From Hymenobacter elongatus (GTDB taxonomy: Bacteria > Bacteroidota > Bacteroidia > Cytophagales > Hymenobacteraceae), in the NCBI RefSeq assembly GCF_004745955.1, contig NZ_SRLD01000019.1, positions 33,338 through 97,337 on the forward strand: a stretch of DNA of 64,000 nt, read 5' to 3'. Below, piece by piece: positions 23,795 through 32,558 of this stretch. The notes under the pieces were generated by a model. It did not search any database, had not been told where the DNA came from, and was given only the letters and a program-made list of their open reading frames with translations. Both the position numbers and the translations under genes were made by a program. Every line of letters begins with the position of its first letter. Position 1 is the stretch's first letter.

Positions 23795-25507
23795 CTACTC
23801 CTCGCGGATGCCGCTGAAATACTCGCGTGGCGTCTGGTCGGTTTGCTTTTTGAAGGCACGGTTGAAGGCCGTCTTGGAGTTGAAGCCCACCTCCAGGGCC
23901 AGGGCCAGCAGCGTGTACTGCCGGGCCTGCGGGACGGCCATCACCTGCTTAAACTCGTCGACCCGGTAGGAATTAACGAAGTCAAAGAAGTTCTGGCCGA
24001 AGCCCTCGTTGATGACCTTGGACAGCACGTGCGGCGGCAGCTGCAGCCCCATGGCCAGCTCGTGAATGGTCAGGCTCGGGTTGAGGTAGGGCTTGTGCTG
24101 CCGCATGTAACCGGCCACAGTGGCCTGCGCGGCAGGCAGGTCGAGCGACCCCGGCGCGCCCGGTGGGCGGGGTGGGCGAGGCAAAGCTGGCAGCGGCTCC
24201 GTAATGGCCACCCCGGCCACCTCGGCCATGACAGGCATTGGCGCCGAAACGGGTACCCCGGCAACCGCTGCCCCGGCCGGCAGCGCGCCCAGGTCCGCTG
24301 GGGCCGGTACCAGCCGGAAAATTTCGGGCTGATGCAGCACGACGTAGCCCAGAAAATAGGGCAGCGTGGAAAACACCAGCCAAATCAGGGCTTGGTTGCG
24401 GGCCACGAGGGTGTACACATCGAACGTGGCCCAGCGGCTGGCCAGCACAATGCCGAACAGAAAGCTCCACAGCAACAGGCACACCGCTTGAATACCGAGC
24501 ACGGTGGTGAGGTAGCGCAGGTTCTGGGCATACGACACGCTTGCCTCGTACTGCCGGGTGTAGGCCCGGATAACCTGGCGGCACGCTAGCCAGTAGGCCG
24601 CGTTGGTGAGCAGCGCCACGAAGCCGGTGGTCAGCAGCACGGCCCGCAGGCCCGCTTCGTGACTCACCAGCCGCAGCTGAAACTCGTAGCTGTCGAGCAG
24701 AAAGTACGGCAGGTACACCAGCAGCTGCAGCACCGCGGGCAACAACTGCAGCCACTGCCGTGGCCGCGGCGCCTCGTTGAACAGCAGCCGGCGGATATAG
24801 CCGTAGAACAGCGGCCCGTAGACAAACCAGATGAAGTCGGGTACCAGCGTCAGCTGCGGGTAGGCATTGGCCACCGTTCGGTCGCTGCTGACCACCGTGA
24901 GCAGGGTGCAGCCGGCTCCCAGGCCCAGCAGCCAGAGCAGCCAGCGGTTAGCCGCCCGGTTGGCGTGCTGAAGGCTAGGAATGGCAATCAGCAGCAACAC
25001 TCCCTGGAAGCACGAAAACAGCAGCAGCAGGTCGTAGAGCGAATAAAACTGGAAGGTGCCGGTCAGGTCTTCCCAGCTTTGCACGCGCACCTCCACGTCG
25101 CCGGCCTGCGCTTGCTGGCGCGTCGCTACGCGGTTGGCCCGCACCTGCCCGTGCCCGCTGCCCTCAATGGCCGCCCAGCTCCCCCGCGACACTTTGTATT
25201 CGAGCCGGGCCTGCTCCGTGCGCAGCGTAAGGCCAAACAGGCCGTTGGCCTGCCGCCGAAACCGATACTGCGTATCGGCGGGCTGCCAGTTGTTGAAGGA
25301 CCCCACCAGGTAGAGCGCCGCATCGCCGGGGGTATTGGCCGGCAAGCTGGTGAGAACGAAGTGATAGGCTATCGGCCGCTGAACTGTGTCGCTGACAACC
25401 GGGACGAGCGGCGCGGGCGGCGAGGCTGCCTGCCCGGCCCCAGGCAGACCCACTACCAGTAGCAAGGCGAAGAAGAAACTAAATCGGGCCCGGGCAAACG
25501 CAAACAC
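23795..25507 (-). CDS. Membrane AraC-type regulator with starch-binding-like sensor
   Basis: The 570-residue protein has a signal peptide (FSFFFALLLVVGLPGAGQA), then an extracytoplasmic domain of about 130 residues that looks like a CBM20/48-type fold (LYLVGSFNNWQPADTQYRF and LEYKVSRGSWAAIEGSGHG). About seven membrane helices follow, for example LLLLFSCFQGVLLLIAI and WLLWLLGLGAGCTLLTVV. A cytoplasmic AraC/XylS DNA-binding domain ends the protein (LTIHELAMGLQLPPHVLSKV, FNSKTAFNRAFKKQTDQTP, then REYFSG). It reads as a one-component trans-membrane regulator sensing a glucan and binding DNA. It is upstream of the amylase on the same strand. The start codon is GTG. Confidence 0.82.
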   Translation of the reverse strand: MFAFARARFSFFFALLLVVGLPGAGQAASPPAPLVPVVSDTVQRPIAYHFVLTSLPANTPGDAALYLVGSFNNWQPADTQYRFRRQANGLFGLTLRTEQARLEYKVSRGSWAAIEGSGHGQVRANRVATRQQAQAGDVEVRVQSWEDLTGTFQFYSLYDLLLLFSCFQGVLLLIAIPSLQHANRAANRWLLWLLGLGAGCTLLTVVSSDRTVANAYPQLTLVPDFIWFVYGPLFYGYIRRLLFNEAPRPRQWLQLLPAVLQLLVYLPYFLLDSYEFQLRLVSHEAGLRAVLLTTGFVALLTNAAYWLACRQVIRAYTRQYEASVSYAQNLRYLTTVLGIQAVCLLLWSFLFGIVLASRWATFDVYTLVARNQALIWLVFSTLPYFLGYVVLHQPEIFRLVPAPADLGALPAGAAVAGVPVSAPMPVMAEVAGVAITEPLPALPRPPRPPGAPGSLDLPAAQATVAGYMRQHKPYLNPSLTIHELAMGLQLPPHVLSKVINEGFGQNFFDFVNSYRVDEFKQVMAVPQARQYTLLALALEVGFNSKTAFNRAFKKQTDQTPREYFSGIREE

Positions 25508-25606
25508 TGTGAAAGAAGATAACTGTTAGAGGAACCGCAAATTAGGCAAATAAGCAGACGGCAGCAGCGGCGCGGGAAGTGGCTGCAGATTGCCTCCGTC
25601 CTGCCT

Positions 25607-25822
25607 TCAGCCCCGGTTGGCTGATGCCGGCGACCCGTTGAGGGCCGCTTGTACTTCGGCCTCCGGCAGACGGGTGTAGGCGCAGAATTCGGCGACGGAA
25701 ATGTAGGCGCGGGCGGGCTTGCGCAGCTGGGTGCGGATACGCTGCAGCAGGCGCTTGCCGGCGTCGTAGCCGGTACCGGTGAGCTGGGCAACGTCCTTGG
25801 GATAGAGGCAGACCTGGGGCAT
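25607..25822 (-). CDS. Small DNA-binding-like protein, intact copy
   Basis: From the ATG at 25822 the protein has 71 residues: QVCLYPKDVAQLTGTGYDAG then [20 protein letters not shown] and VAEFCAYTRLPEAEVQAAL. The pattern (PKDVAxLTG, basic helix, VxEFCxYTxL) matches small Bacteroidota proteins of unknown function that look like helix-turn-helix DNA binders. That statement is from memory. A longer form starting at 25894 would overlap the start of the divergent nuclease gene. A truncated relative lies at 20427. Confidence 0.6.
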   Translation of the reverse strand: MPQVCLYPKDVAQLTGTGYDAGKRLLQRIRTQLRKPARAYISVAEFCAYTRLPEAEVQAALNGSPASANRG

Positions 25823-25892
25823 GTGGGGGCGAATTGGGACTACTTGGACAGACGAATATACAACGACTGAAAGTCGGCTGTAGGTTCGTGCC

Positions 25893-26498
25893 ATGAAAGA
25901 TAAAGCACTGTATATCAGCGGGTGGTTGCTTCTGGTTGCGACTGGTTTGACTAGCGTCTTCCTTCGGGTCGGGTTGGGTGAAACTGCTTTTCAAAGCCTG
26001 ATTCCGGCCCGCTCTACGACCACCACGCTACCGGAAGAAGCGGGCCGGGTGGTGCGGGTGGTGGACGCCGATACTTACGACGTGCTGGCCGGTGGCACCA
26101 CGTACCGGGTGCGGCTGCCGGGCGTGGATGCGCCGGAGCGAGACCAACCATTCGGGCACCAGGCGGCAGACTCGGTGGCACGGCTACTCGGCTCAGATCG
26201 AACGGTGCTGCTGACGCGGCGGGGCGTGGACCTCTACGGGCGGACCCTGGCCTCAGTGCGGCTGCCCGTAGCCGGCGGCCCGGCGCTGGCGCTGGATTCT
26301 TTGCTGGTGGTACGGGGCTGGGCGTGGGCCTTCGACCCAAAGCGCCGGGTAGCGGGCCGGGCTACGCAGCAGGCGGCGGCCGTAGCCGCCCGGCGCGGAC
26401 TCTGGAAGTGTGGGGCGGTGGGCGTGCTCACGCCGCGGCAGTGGCGGCAATTCAACTACAAAAACAAGCGGCGTTACGGGGTGGGCTGCACCTGGTAG
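25893..26498 (+). CDS. Thermonuclease (SNase)-family nuclease
   Basis: The 201-residue protein has an N-terminal membrane anchor or signal (WLLLVATGLTSVFLRVG), then the SNase fold: VVRVVDADTYDVLAGG, RVRLPGVDAPERDQPFG, and DLYGRTLASVRLP, which supply the Arg, Glu and Arg positions of the staphylococcal nuclease active site. It would cut DNA or RNA outside the cytoplasm in a calcium-dependent way. It is followed by two unknown genes (26564, 27398). The start shares two bases with a possible upstream start of the opposite-strand gene. Confidence 0.9.
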   Translation: MKDKALYISGWLLLVATGLTSVFLRVGLGETAFQSLIPARSTTTTLPEEAGRVVRVVDADTYDVLAGGTTYRVRLPGVDAPERDQPFGHQAADSVARLLGSDRTVLLTRRGVDLYGRTLASVRLPVAGGPALALDSLLVVRGWAWAFDPKRRVAGRATQQAAAVAARRGLWKCGAVGVLTPRQWRQFNYKNKRRYGVGCTW

Positions 26499-26563
26499 CA
26501 AAGTCGCGTAAGCGCAAGCAGCCAACAACACGGTTTTTTCACTCTTAACGACAACTTACCAGC

Positions 26564-27310
26564 ATGGCACGTCAGACAGGTATCATTGGCATTCAGGGCA
26601 CGGTCGGGGGCCTGGTGTTCAGCAAGAACGGGAACATCTCCCAAAAACCGGCCAGCGACAAAGCGGCTTTCGCCAACGCCCCGAGCCGGGCCCGGACCCG
26701 CGAAAACGCGGCCGAATTTGGCCTGGCTGCGAAATACAGCAAGCTGCTCCGCGACTCGCTGCGCGTGGCCATTGCTTCGGCCAGCGACAGTCAGCTGGCG
26801 GCCCGCCTCACGAAGGTGATGCGCGAAGTCATTGGGCTCGACGACACGAATGACCGGGGCCAGCGCGTGTTCGACTCGGGCAACTCGGCTCCCCTGCTGG
26901 GCTTCAACTTCAACGCCGGGGCCGGCATCGGGCAGACCATGTACTTCCCTTACGAAGTGACGGGCAACGGAACGGATGTGACCATGAGCATCCCGGCCCT
27001 GAACCCGGCCTCGGATATTGCCGCGCCGCAGGGCGCGACGCACTTCGAGGTGGTGTTTGCGGCTTCGGACCTGGACATGGAAACGCTGACCTACACCAAC
27101 GCTGTGGTGGCCGCTCCGCTGGGCATCCTGCCCATCAACAGCGCGGCCCTGGTCAACCTGTCGGTGGTAGCCACCTTCCCGGCGGCTCCGGTGGCGGCTA
27201 ATCTGGTGGTGGGCGTGGTAGGCATCAACTTCTACCAGCAGATCAACGGCAAGTTCTACGCCCTGAACAACAACAGCACGAACCCGCTGGCCATTGAGTA
27301 TGTGGCTTAA
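26564..27310 (+). CDS. Conserved Bacteroidota protein of unknown function (MARQTG family)
   Basis: The 248-residue protein opens with RQTGIIGIQGTVGGLVFSKN, a pattern I recall from unknown proteins in Bacteroidota mobile DNA (KQTG..G.IGG..F). A charged helical part with ARTRENAAEFGLAAKYSKLL follows, then a beta-rich C-terminal half (MYFPYEVTGNGTDVTMSIPA, THFEVVFAASDLDMETLTY). There is no signal peptide or membrane segment. The mixture of an N-terminal arm, helices and a beta domain would fit a self-assembling protein, but this is a guess. A terminator follows the gene, and the next gene is probably functionally linked. Confidence 0.7.
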   Translation: MARQTGIIGIQGTVGGLVFSKNGNISQKPASDKAAFANAPSRARTRENAAEFGLAAKYSKLLRDSLRVAIASASDSQLAARLTKVMREVIGLDDTNDRGQRVFDSGNSAPLLGFNFNAGAGIGQTMYFPYEVTGNGTDVTMSIPALNPASDIAAPQGATHFEVVFAASDLDMETLTYTNAVVAAPLGILPINSAALVNLSVVATFPAAPVAANLVVGVVGINFYQQINGKFYALNNNSTNPLAIEYVA

Positions 27311-27328
27311 CCCTGGGCACACCCGGTA

Positions 27329-27365
27329 GGATGGCCGGCCGGTAGCGGCTGGCCATTTTTCTTTC
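27329..27365 (+). terminator. Intrinsic terminator
   Basis: ATGGCC at 27331 pairs with GGCCAT ending at 27356, with an inner GCCG/CGGC stem, followed by TTTTTCTTTC. Confidence 0.8.
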
Positions 27366-27397
27366 TTCACCCTTTCATCCCCTAAACTTTTGTAATC

Positions 27398-27841
27398 ATG
27401 GCACTCACTGCTTATCAAACTCAATTCAAGCGGCGCATGAAGCGCGCTATTCGCTTACGGGCCAAAGCCGACCAGAAGGCCCGGCGCTACACCAAGCTGC
27501 TCTCGGATGCCATCGGCGCGGCCGAGGACGCAGCTATGCAGATGAACGCGCTGAACCTGCTCTACAATGTCGACGTGAGCACCTACACTCTGCTCACGCA
27601 GGCGCTGCACGCCAACAGCGGTCAGGAAGTGCTGGAGGACCACCTGGCGCAGAGCACGCCCGGCGAGGAGGAGGTTATTTTCAACCAAGTGCCGGATGGG
27701 AACGGCGGGCAGCCTCTTCCGAATGACCCACTGTTTGGGGAGGTTGTGGCAGGCACGCCGATTATCGTGCCTGCGCAAGCGGTGGCTCCGGAAAGGGAGG
27801 CCGCGCCGATAGCTGCGCGGGAAACAGAAACGCTGGATTAG
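27398..27841 (+). CDS. Unknown protein with basic helical N-terminus
   Basis: The 147-residue protein begins with a basic helix (YQTQFKRRMKRAIRLRAKAD) and a second helix (ARRYTKLLSDAIGAAEDAAM). A beta-like and acidic Pro-rich C-terminal tail follows (GEEEVIFNQVPDGNGGQPLP). I do not recognise the family. It is preceded by a terminator and followed by another, so it forms its own transcription unit next to the MARQTG-type gene, with ordinary codon use for the element. Confidence 0.6.
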   Translation: MALTAYQTQFKRRMKRAIRLRAKADQKARRYTKLLSDAIGAAEDAAMQMNALNLLYNVDVSTYTLLTQALHANSGQEVLEDHLAQSTPGEEEVIFNQVPDGNGGQPLPNDPLFGEVVAGTPIIVPAQAVAPEREAAPIAARETETLD

Positions 27842-27868
27842 CCGCTTTCCCGGGTTTCCATAACTGGT

Positions 27869-27904
27869 AAGGCCGGCTCCTACTCGGTAGGGGCCGGCCT
27901 TTTG
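27869..27904 (+). terminator. Intrinsic terminator
   Basis: AAGGCCGGC (27869-27877) pairs with GCCGGCCTT, followed by TT, 28 bases after the stop of the 147-residue gene. Confidence 0.8.
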
Positions 27905-27978
27905 TATGCTGGGGTAATAAGACGGGGTAATTTCGGGGTAGGCTTTTGCTTGCCCTGGCCGCTTTCTATCTTCGCCGC

Positions 27979-29013
27979 ATGTCGACTCTCACGCTACCAT
28001 CTGACTACCCGCAGTTCTTAACCGAGCTGAAAGGCCATATCCGCGAGACGCAGGTGCGGGCGGCGCTGGCCGTGAATTCGGAGCTGGTGCAGCTGTACTG
28101 GCGCATTGGTCGCAGCATACTGCAGCAGGAACAACAGCAGGGCTGGGGAGCAAAAGTGGTTGCCCGGCTAGCAACTGACCTGCGCACTGAATTTCCGGCT
28201 ATTACCGGCTTTTCTGCGCGTAACCTGCGGTATATGAAGGCTTTTGCAGAACAGTGGGCAGATGAAGCAATTTTGCAGCAGCTTGCTGCAAAATTACCCT
28301 GGTTCCACAACTGCATCCTATTGGACAAGGTGAAAAACCCGACCGAGCGGACCTGGTACGTCCAGCAGACCATTGAAAACGGCTGGAGCCGCAACGTGCT
28401 GGCCGCGCAGGTGGAAAGCGGCCTCTACCACCGGCAGGGTCGGGCGGTGAGCAACTTCAGCCGCACGCTGCCCGCGCCGCAGTCGGAGCTGGCGCAGCAG
28501 ATTCTGAAAGACCCGTACACGTTCGATTTCCTCTCGCTGGGAGCCGAGGCACAGGAGCGGGATTTGGAACGGGGGCTGCTGGAGCATGTACGCTCGTTCC
28601 TACTAGAGCTAGGTAAGGGCTTTGCGCTGGTGGGCAGCCAGTATCACCTGGAAGTCGGCGGGCAGGATTATTATCTGGACCTGGTATTCTATCACCTCAA
28701 GCTGCGGTGCTTCGTTATCATCGACCTGAAGATGGGCGAGTTTAAGCCCGAGGACAGCGGCAAGATGAACTTCTATTTGGCAGCGGCCGACGACCTACTG
28801 CGCCACCCGACCGACCAGCCCACCATCGGGCTGGTGCTGTGCAAGAGTCAGAACCGGGTGGTGGCTGAATACGCGCTGCGCGGGCTGAGTCAGCCGATTG
28901 GAGTGGCCGAATGGCAGCTTACGCGGGCCCTGCCCGCTGAGCTGCGCCGCAGCCTGCCTACGTCGGAAGAACTGGATGCTGCCCTTGGGGAGTCAGAGCC
29001 CCCGGAGGCCTAG
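27979..29013 (+). CDS. DUF1016/YhcG-type PD-(D/E)XK nuclease
   Basis: The ATG at 27979 gives 344 residues. The N-terminal half is the DUF1016 helical domain (VNSELVQLYWRIGRSILQQ, ITGFSARNLRYMKAFAEQW). The C-terminal half is a PD-(D/E)XK nuclease: LEVGGQDYYLDLVFYHLKLR then FVIIDLKMGEFKPEDSGKM, giving the D...DxK active site, and IGLVLCKSQNRVVAEYAL. These proteins are frequent in defence-rich regions, are predicted to cut DNA, and are sometimes linked to restriction systems. The next gene is a large PLD-helicase, so a joint role is possible. Confidence 0.92.
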   Translation: MSTLTLPSDYPQFLTELKGHIRETQVRAALAVNSELVQLYWRIGRSILQQEQQQGWGAKVVARLATDLRTEFPAITGFSARNLRYMKAFAEQWADEAILQQLAAKLPWFHNCILLDKVKNPTERTWYVQQTIENGWSRNVLAAQVESGLYHRQGRAVSNFSRTLPAPQSELAQQILKDPYTFDFLSLGAEAQERDLERGLLEHVRSFLLELGKGFALVGSQYHLEVGGQDYYLDLVFYHLKLRCFVIIDLKMGEFKPEDSGKMNFYLAAADDLLRHPTDQPTIGLVLCKSQNRVVAEYALRGLSQPIGVAEWQLTRALPAELRRSLPTSEELDAALGESEPPEA

Positions 29014-29077
29014 CGGCCAGCGCGGTGTAGCCAACGTAGTGGGAGCTCTGTAGTAGCAAAAGCCTGTCGGTAAACTA

Positions 29078-32000
29078 GTGGCGGCGCTTCTCAGGAGTAC
29101 AGGCAGAGCTTATTCAAAATCGATTCATATTGCGCTGGGTACGCGAATTTGCGCGCACAGCTACTCTATCCATACTGTATTGGAAACTGGTCATTACGAA
29201 ACCCTCGTCACGCAACAGCTGCGGGGCCAGCTGGCTACTTTGGAAACGGCGGTTTATGCCATTGCAGAGAAAAATTTAGGGGCCGATGATGCCGCCGTGT
29301 TTATCACGCGGCACCTGACGCAGCTGTTGGGCAGCGTGCTGGGGCAGCTGGCGAAGAATGAGGAGGTGGGCGAGCAGCTGGCGCTGGCTAACGGGATAAT
29401 TGTTTACCTGCAGGAAAAGTCGGATGTGTTGGCGGCGGGTAGCCACCTGGCGCCGGAAGGGCAGCTGTTGCGGGCGGTGCTGCCGCGGCTGCAACTGCCG
29501 CTGGCGGCTCAAGGCGATTTGGGCAAGCACCTCGATGGGATAGAGCCGGCGCTGCGGTTTTCGCAAAGCGACCTATTCAGCGGGGGCAATTCGGAGTTGT
29601 CGTTGGAAGCGGAGTTGAAGAAGGAAATTGCCACGGCCGACCGCATCGACTTCATCGTAAGCTTTGTGAAGTGGAGCGGGTTGCGGCTGTTGCTGCCCGC
29701 GCTCCGGGCGTTTGCCGAGCAGGGCAAGCCGCTACGGCTGCTCACGACCACCTACATGGGGGCCACCGAACAGAAGGCGGTTGACGCCCTGGCTGCGCTG
29801 CCGGGGGCGGAACTGCGCATCAGCTACAATGCAGAGCACGAACGGCTGCACGCCAAGGCCTACCTATTCAGCCGCAACTCGGGGTTTGATACGGCCTACA
29901 TTGGGTCGAGCAACATGAGCCGCTCGGCGCTGACCAGTGGGCTGGAGTGGAACGTGAAAGTGACAGCGCAGGACAACGTGGCCATTTTGAACAAGTTCCG
30001 GGGCACGTTTGAGACGTACTGGAACTCGCCGGAATTTGAAGAGTACAGCAGCTTGCCCGAACAGCGCCTAAAGCTGGCCCGGGCCCTGCGCCAGGAGAAC
30101 AGCGGCGCGGCGGAGCCTGATTCACTGCCCAACTTTCGCATCCGGCCGTTTCCTTATCAGCAGGAAATTCTGGACCGGCTGGCGGTGGAACGCAGCCTGC
30201 GCGGGCATTTTCGCAACCTGGTGGTAGCGGCGACGGGCACGGGGAAAACCGTGGTATCGGCGTTTGACTATGCCCGGTTTGCCAAGCAGTTTACCACGCT
30301 GCCGCGGCTATTGTTTGTGGCGCACCGGGAGGAGATTTTGCGGCAGGCCCGCGCCACGTTTCGGCACATTCTGGGGGAAGCCAACTTTGGGGAATTGTGG
30401 GTAGGCACCGAGCAACCTGTTCAGTTTGAGTACCTGTTTGTGTCGGTGCAAACCTTCGCGTCGCGGCTGGATTTCTTTCAGCAAACCATCCCGCAGGACT
30501 ACTACCATTACCTGGTGATTGACGAGGTGCATCACCTGGCGGCGGCTTCTTACCGGCCCATTCTGGCGTGGTTTCAGCCCACTATTCTACTGGGGCTAAC
30601 GGCAACGCCGGAGCGGGCCGACGGGGAGAGCATCCTGCCGGATTTTGATAACACCATTGCGGCGGAAATCCGGCTGCCGGAAGCCATTGCGCGCGGGTTG
30701 CTGGTGCCGTTTCAATATTTCTGCATCACGGACCCGGTGGACTACCGCAACGTGCGGTGGACCAATGGACGCTATGCCGCTGAAGACCTGACCAACGTGT
30801 ACACCGGCAACGATGTGCGGGTGAGTGCCATTTTAGAGGCGCTGCAGCACTATTTGCTGGCGCCTCACCAGGCGCGGGCGCTGGGTTTCTGCGCCACGCG
30901 GGAGCATGCGCGGCTGATGGCGGCCAAGTTCCAGGCGGCGGGCCTGAATGCCAGCTACCTGGCCAGCGGCGACACCACGGCCGAGCAGCGGCGGGCGGCG
31001 GTGGCGCAGCTGCGGCGCGGGGAGCTCAACTATCTGTTCGTAGTGGATATTTTCAACGAGGGCGTTGATATTCCCGAGGTGGACACGCTGCTGTTTTTGC
31101 GGCCCACGGAAAGCCTGACGGTGTTTTTGCAGCAGCTGGGCCGGGGGCTGCGCCTGCACGAAAGCAAGGAGTGCCTGACGGTGCTGGACTTCGTGGGGCA
31201 GGCCCGGCAGGAATACAGCTACGAGCAGAAGTTCCGGGCGCTGCTGGGCCGCACCGGCGGCTCGGTGCTGAGCGAAGCGGAGGCCGGCTTTCCGCGCCTG
31301 CCCGTGGGGTGCAGCATCCAGATGGAGCGCGAAGCCATGAAATTTATTCTCGACAACATCCGGGCGGCCACCGGCGAGAATGTGCGCGTGCTGGAACGGC
31401 GGATACGCATCTTCCCGCAGGAAAGCGCGCTGCCCCTCACGCTGGCCACCTTTTTGGCGCATACGCATTTTGCGCTGGTGGACATTTACCGTTCGCGCGG
31501 TGACCGGGGCTGGACGGCGCTGAAAGTACGGGCGGGGGTGCTGGCCCCGCCGGAGCTGGCGGCTACGGAAAAGCAGCTGGTGAGCAGTGTCTGGCGGTTG
31601 GCGCAAGCCAACGGGCCCGCTTTTCTGGCGTTTGTGCGGCGGGTATTTGAGGGCGTGGAAGAATTGCCGCAGCTACTGAAGTTTCCGCTGGGCTCGGAAA
31701 TGGGGCTGATGCTGCACTACCTACTGTACCAGAAGCCGGGGCCCAAGCTGGACCTGGATTCGTTGCTGGACAGCCTGGGCACGCTGCGAGCCATGCCGAC
31801 CCTCACGGCGGAGGTGCTGGAGGTAGTCGAGGTCTGCGAAGCGCAAATCAGCATTCCGCCCGTGGCCCTTGAGCTACCCTACCCCTGCGCGCTGCAGCTG
31901 CACAGCCGCTATGGCCGCGACGAAATTCTGTGCGCTTTCGGCGTGTGGACGTTTGAGCGTAATCCGTCGGTGCGCGAAGGGGTGTGCTACATCGCGCCCC

Positions 32001-32362
32001 TAAACACGGAACTGCTGTTCGTTACACTCGAAAAGTCGAGCCGCAACTACTCGCCTACCACGCTCTACCACGATTATGCCATCAGCGACACGCTGTTTCA
32101 TTGGGAGTCGCAGAACAGCACGGCGGAAGATACGCCGAAGGGCATCAGCTACATTCAGCACCAGGCACAAGGCAAGACCATTCTGCTATTTGTGCGCGAG
32201 CGAAATCAGGATGCGGCGGGGCTAACCATGCCCTACGTGTTCCTGGGGCCTGTGCGGTACGTGAGCCATAAGGGTAACCGGCCCATGGCCATTACCTGGG
32301 AGTTGGCGACGCCGCTACCAGGTTTTCTGTGGCACGAGGCGGGCAAGATGGCCGTGGGGTAA
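29078..32362 (+). CDS. PLD nuclease-DEAD/DEAH helicase with DUF3427 C-terminus
   Basis: The 1094-residue frame contains, in order, a phospholipase-D-like nuclease domain (HAKAYLFSRNSG then YIGSSNMSRSALTSG, near 258-285), a superfamily 2 helicase (Walker A ATGTGKT near 385, DEVHH near 481, LTATPERADG, and the second RecA domain with LGRGLRLHESKECLTVLDF) and a DUF3427-type C-terminus (YGRDEILCAFGVWTFERNPS). Such proteins are large nucleases/translocases often found among restriction-like genes. The first 34 residues are poorly supported: the GTG start at 29078 has no clear ribosome site, and a TTG at 29180 (LETGHYETLVTQQL) may be the true start. Confidence 0.92.
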   Translation: MAALLRSTGRAYSKSIHIALGTRICAHSYSIHTVLETGHYETLVTQQLRGQLATLETAVYAIAEKNLGADDAAVFITRHLTQLLGSVLGQLAKNEEVGEQLALANGIIVYLQEKSDVLAAGSHLAPEGQLLRAVLPRLQLPLAAQGDLGKHLDGIEPALRFSQSDLFSGGNSELSLEAELKKEIATADRIDFIVSFVKWSGLRLLLPALRAFAEQGKPLRLLTTTYMGATEQKAVDALAALPGAELRISYNAEHERLHAKAYLFSRNSGFDTAYIGSSNMSRSALTSGLEWNVKVTAQDNVAILNKFRGTFETYWNSPEFEEYSSLPEQRLKLARALRQENSGAAEPDSLPNFRIRPFPYQQEILDRLAVERSLRGHFRNLVVAATGTGKTVVSAFDYARFAKQFTTLPRLLFVAHREEILRQARATFRHILGEANFGELWVGTEQPVQFEYLFVSVQTFASRLDFFQQTIPQDYYHYLVIDEVHHLAAASYRPILAWFQPTILLGLTATPERADGESILPDFDNTIAAEIRLPEAIARGLLVPFQYFCITDPVDYRNVRWTNGRYAAEDLTNVYTGNDVRVSAILEALQHYLLAPHQARALGFCATREHARLMAAKFQAAGLNASYLASGDTTAEQRRAAVAQLRRGELNYLFVVDIFNEGVDIPEVDTLLFLRPTESLTVFLQQLGRGLRLHESKECLTVLDFVGQARQEYSYEQKFRALLGRTGGSVLSEAEAGFPRLPVGCSIQMEREAMKFILDNIRAATGENVRVLERRIRIFPQESALPLTLATFLAHTHFALVDIYRSRGDRGWTALKVRAGVLAPPELAATEKQLVSSVWRLAQANGPAFLAFVRRVFEGVEELPQLLKFPLGSEMGLMLHYLLYQKPGPKLDLDSLLDSLGTLRAMPTLTAEVLEVVEVCEAQISIPPVALELPYPCALQLHSRYGRDEILCAFGVWTFERNPSVREGVCYIAPLNTELLFVTLEKSSRNYSPTTLYHDYAISDTLFHWESQNSTAEDTPKGISYIQHQAQGKTILLFVRERNQDAAGLTMPYVFLGPVRYVSHKGNRPMAITWELATPLPGFLWHEAGKMAVG

Positions 32363-32558
32363 GTAGTGCCTTCGCAGCGGGCATATTTAAATGTACACAC
32401 GGAAAGAAGCCTCTGTATCCACTAAAGCCTTGCGTTGCACGCGAGAGTTGTAATAGGTGATGCGGGGACTTCTGCTATTGATGAGGTTTCGGTTCATTAC
32501 TGCAATAAGCTGCTGTACTATTATGCGGCTTTACAAGCAGGAAGCCAGGTACTCGTTT

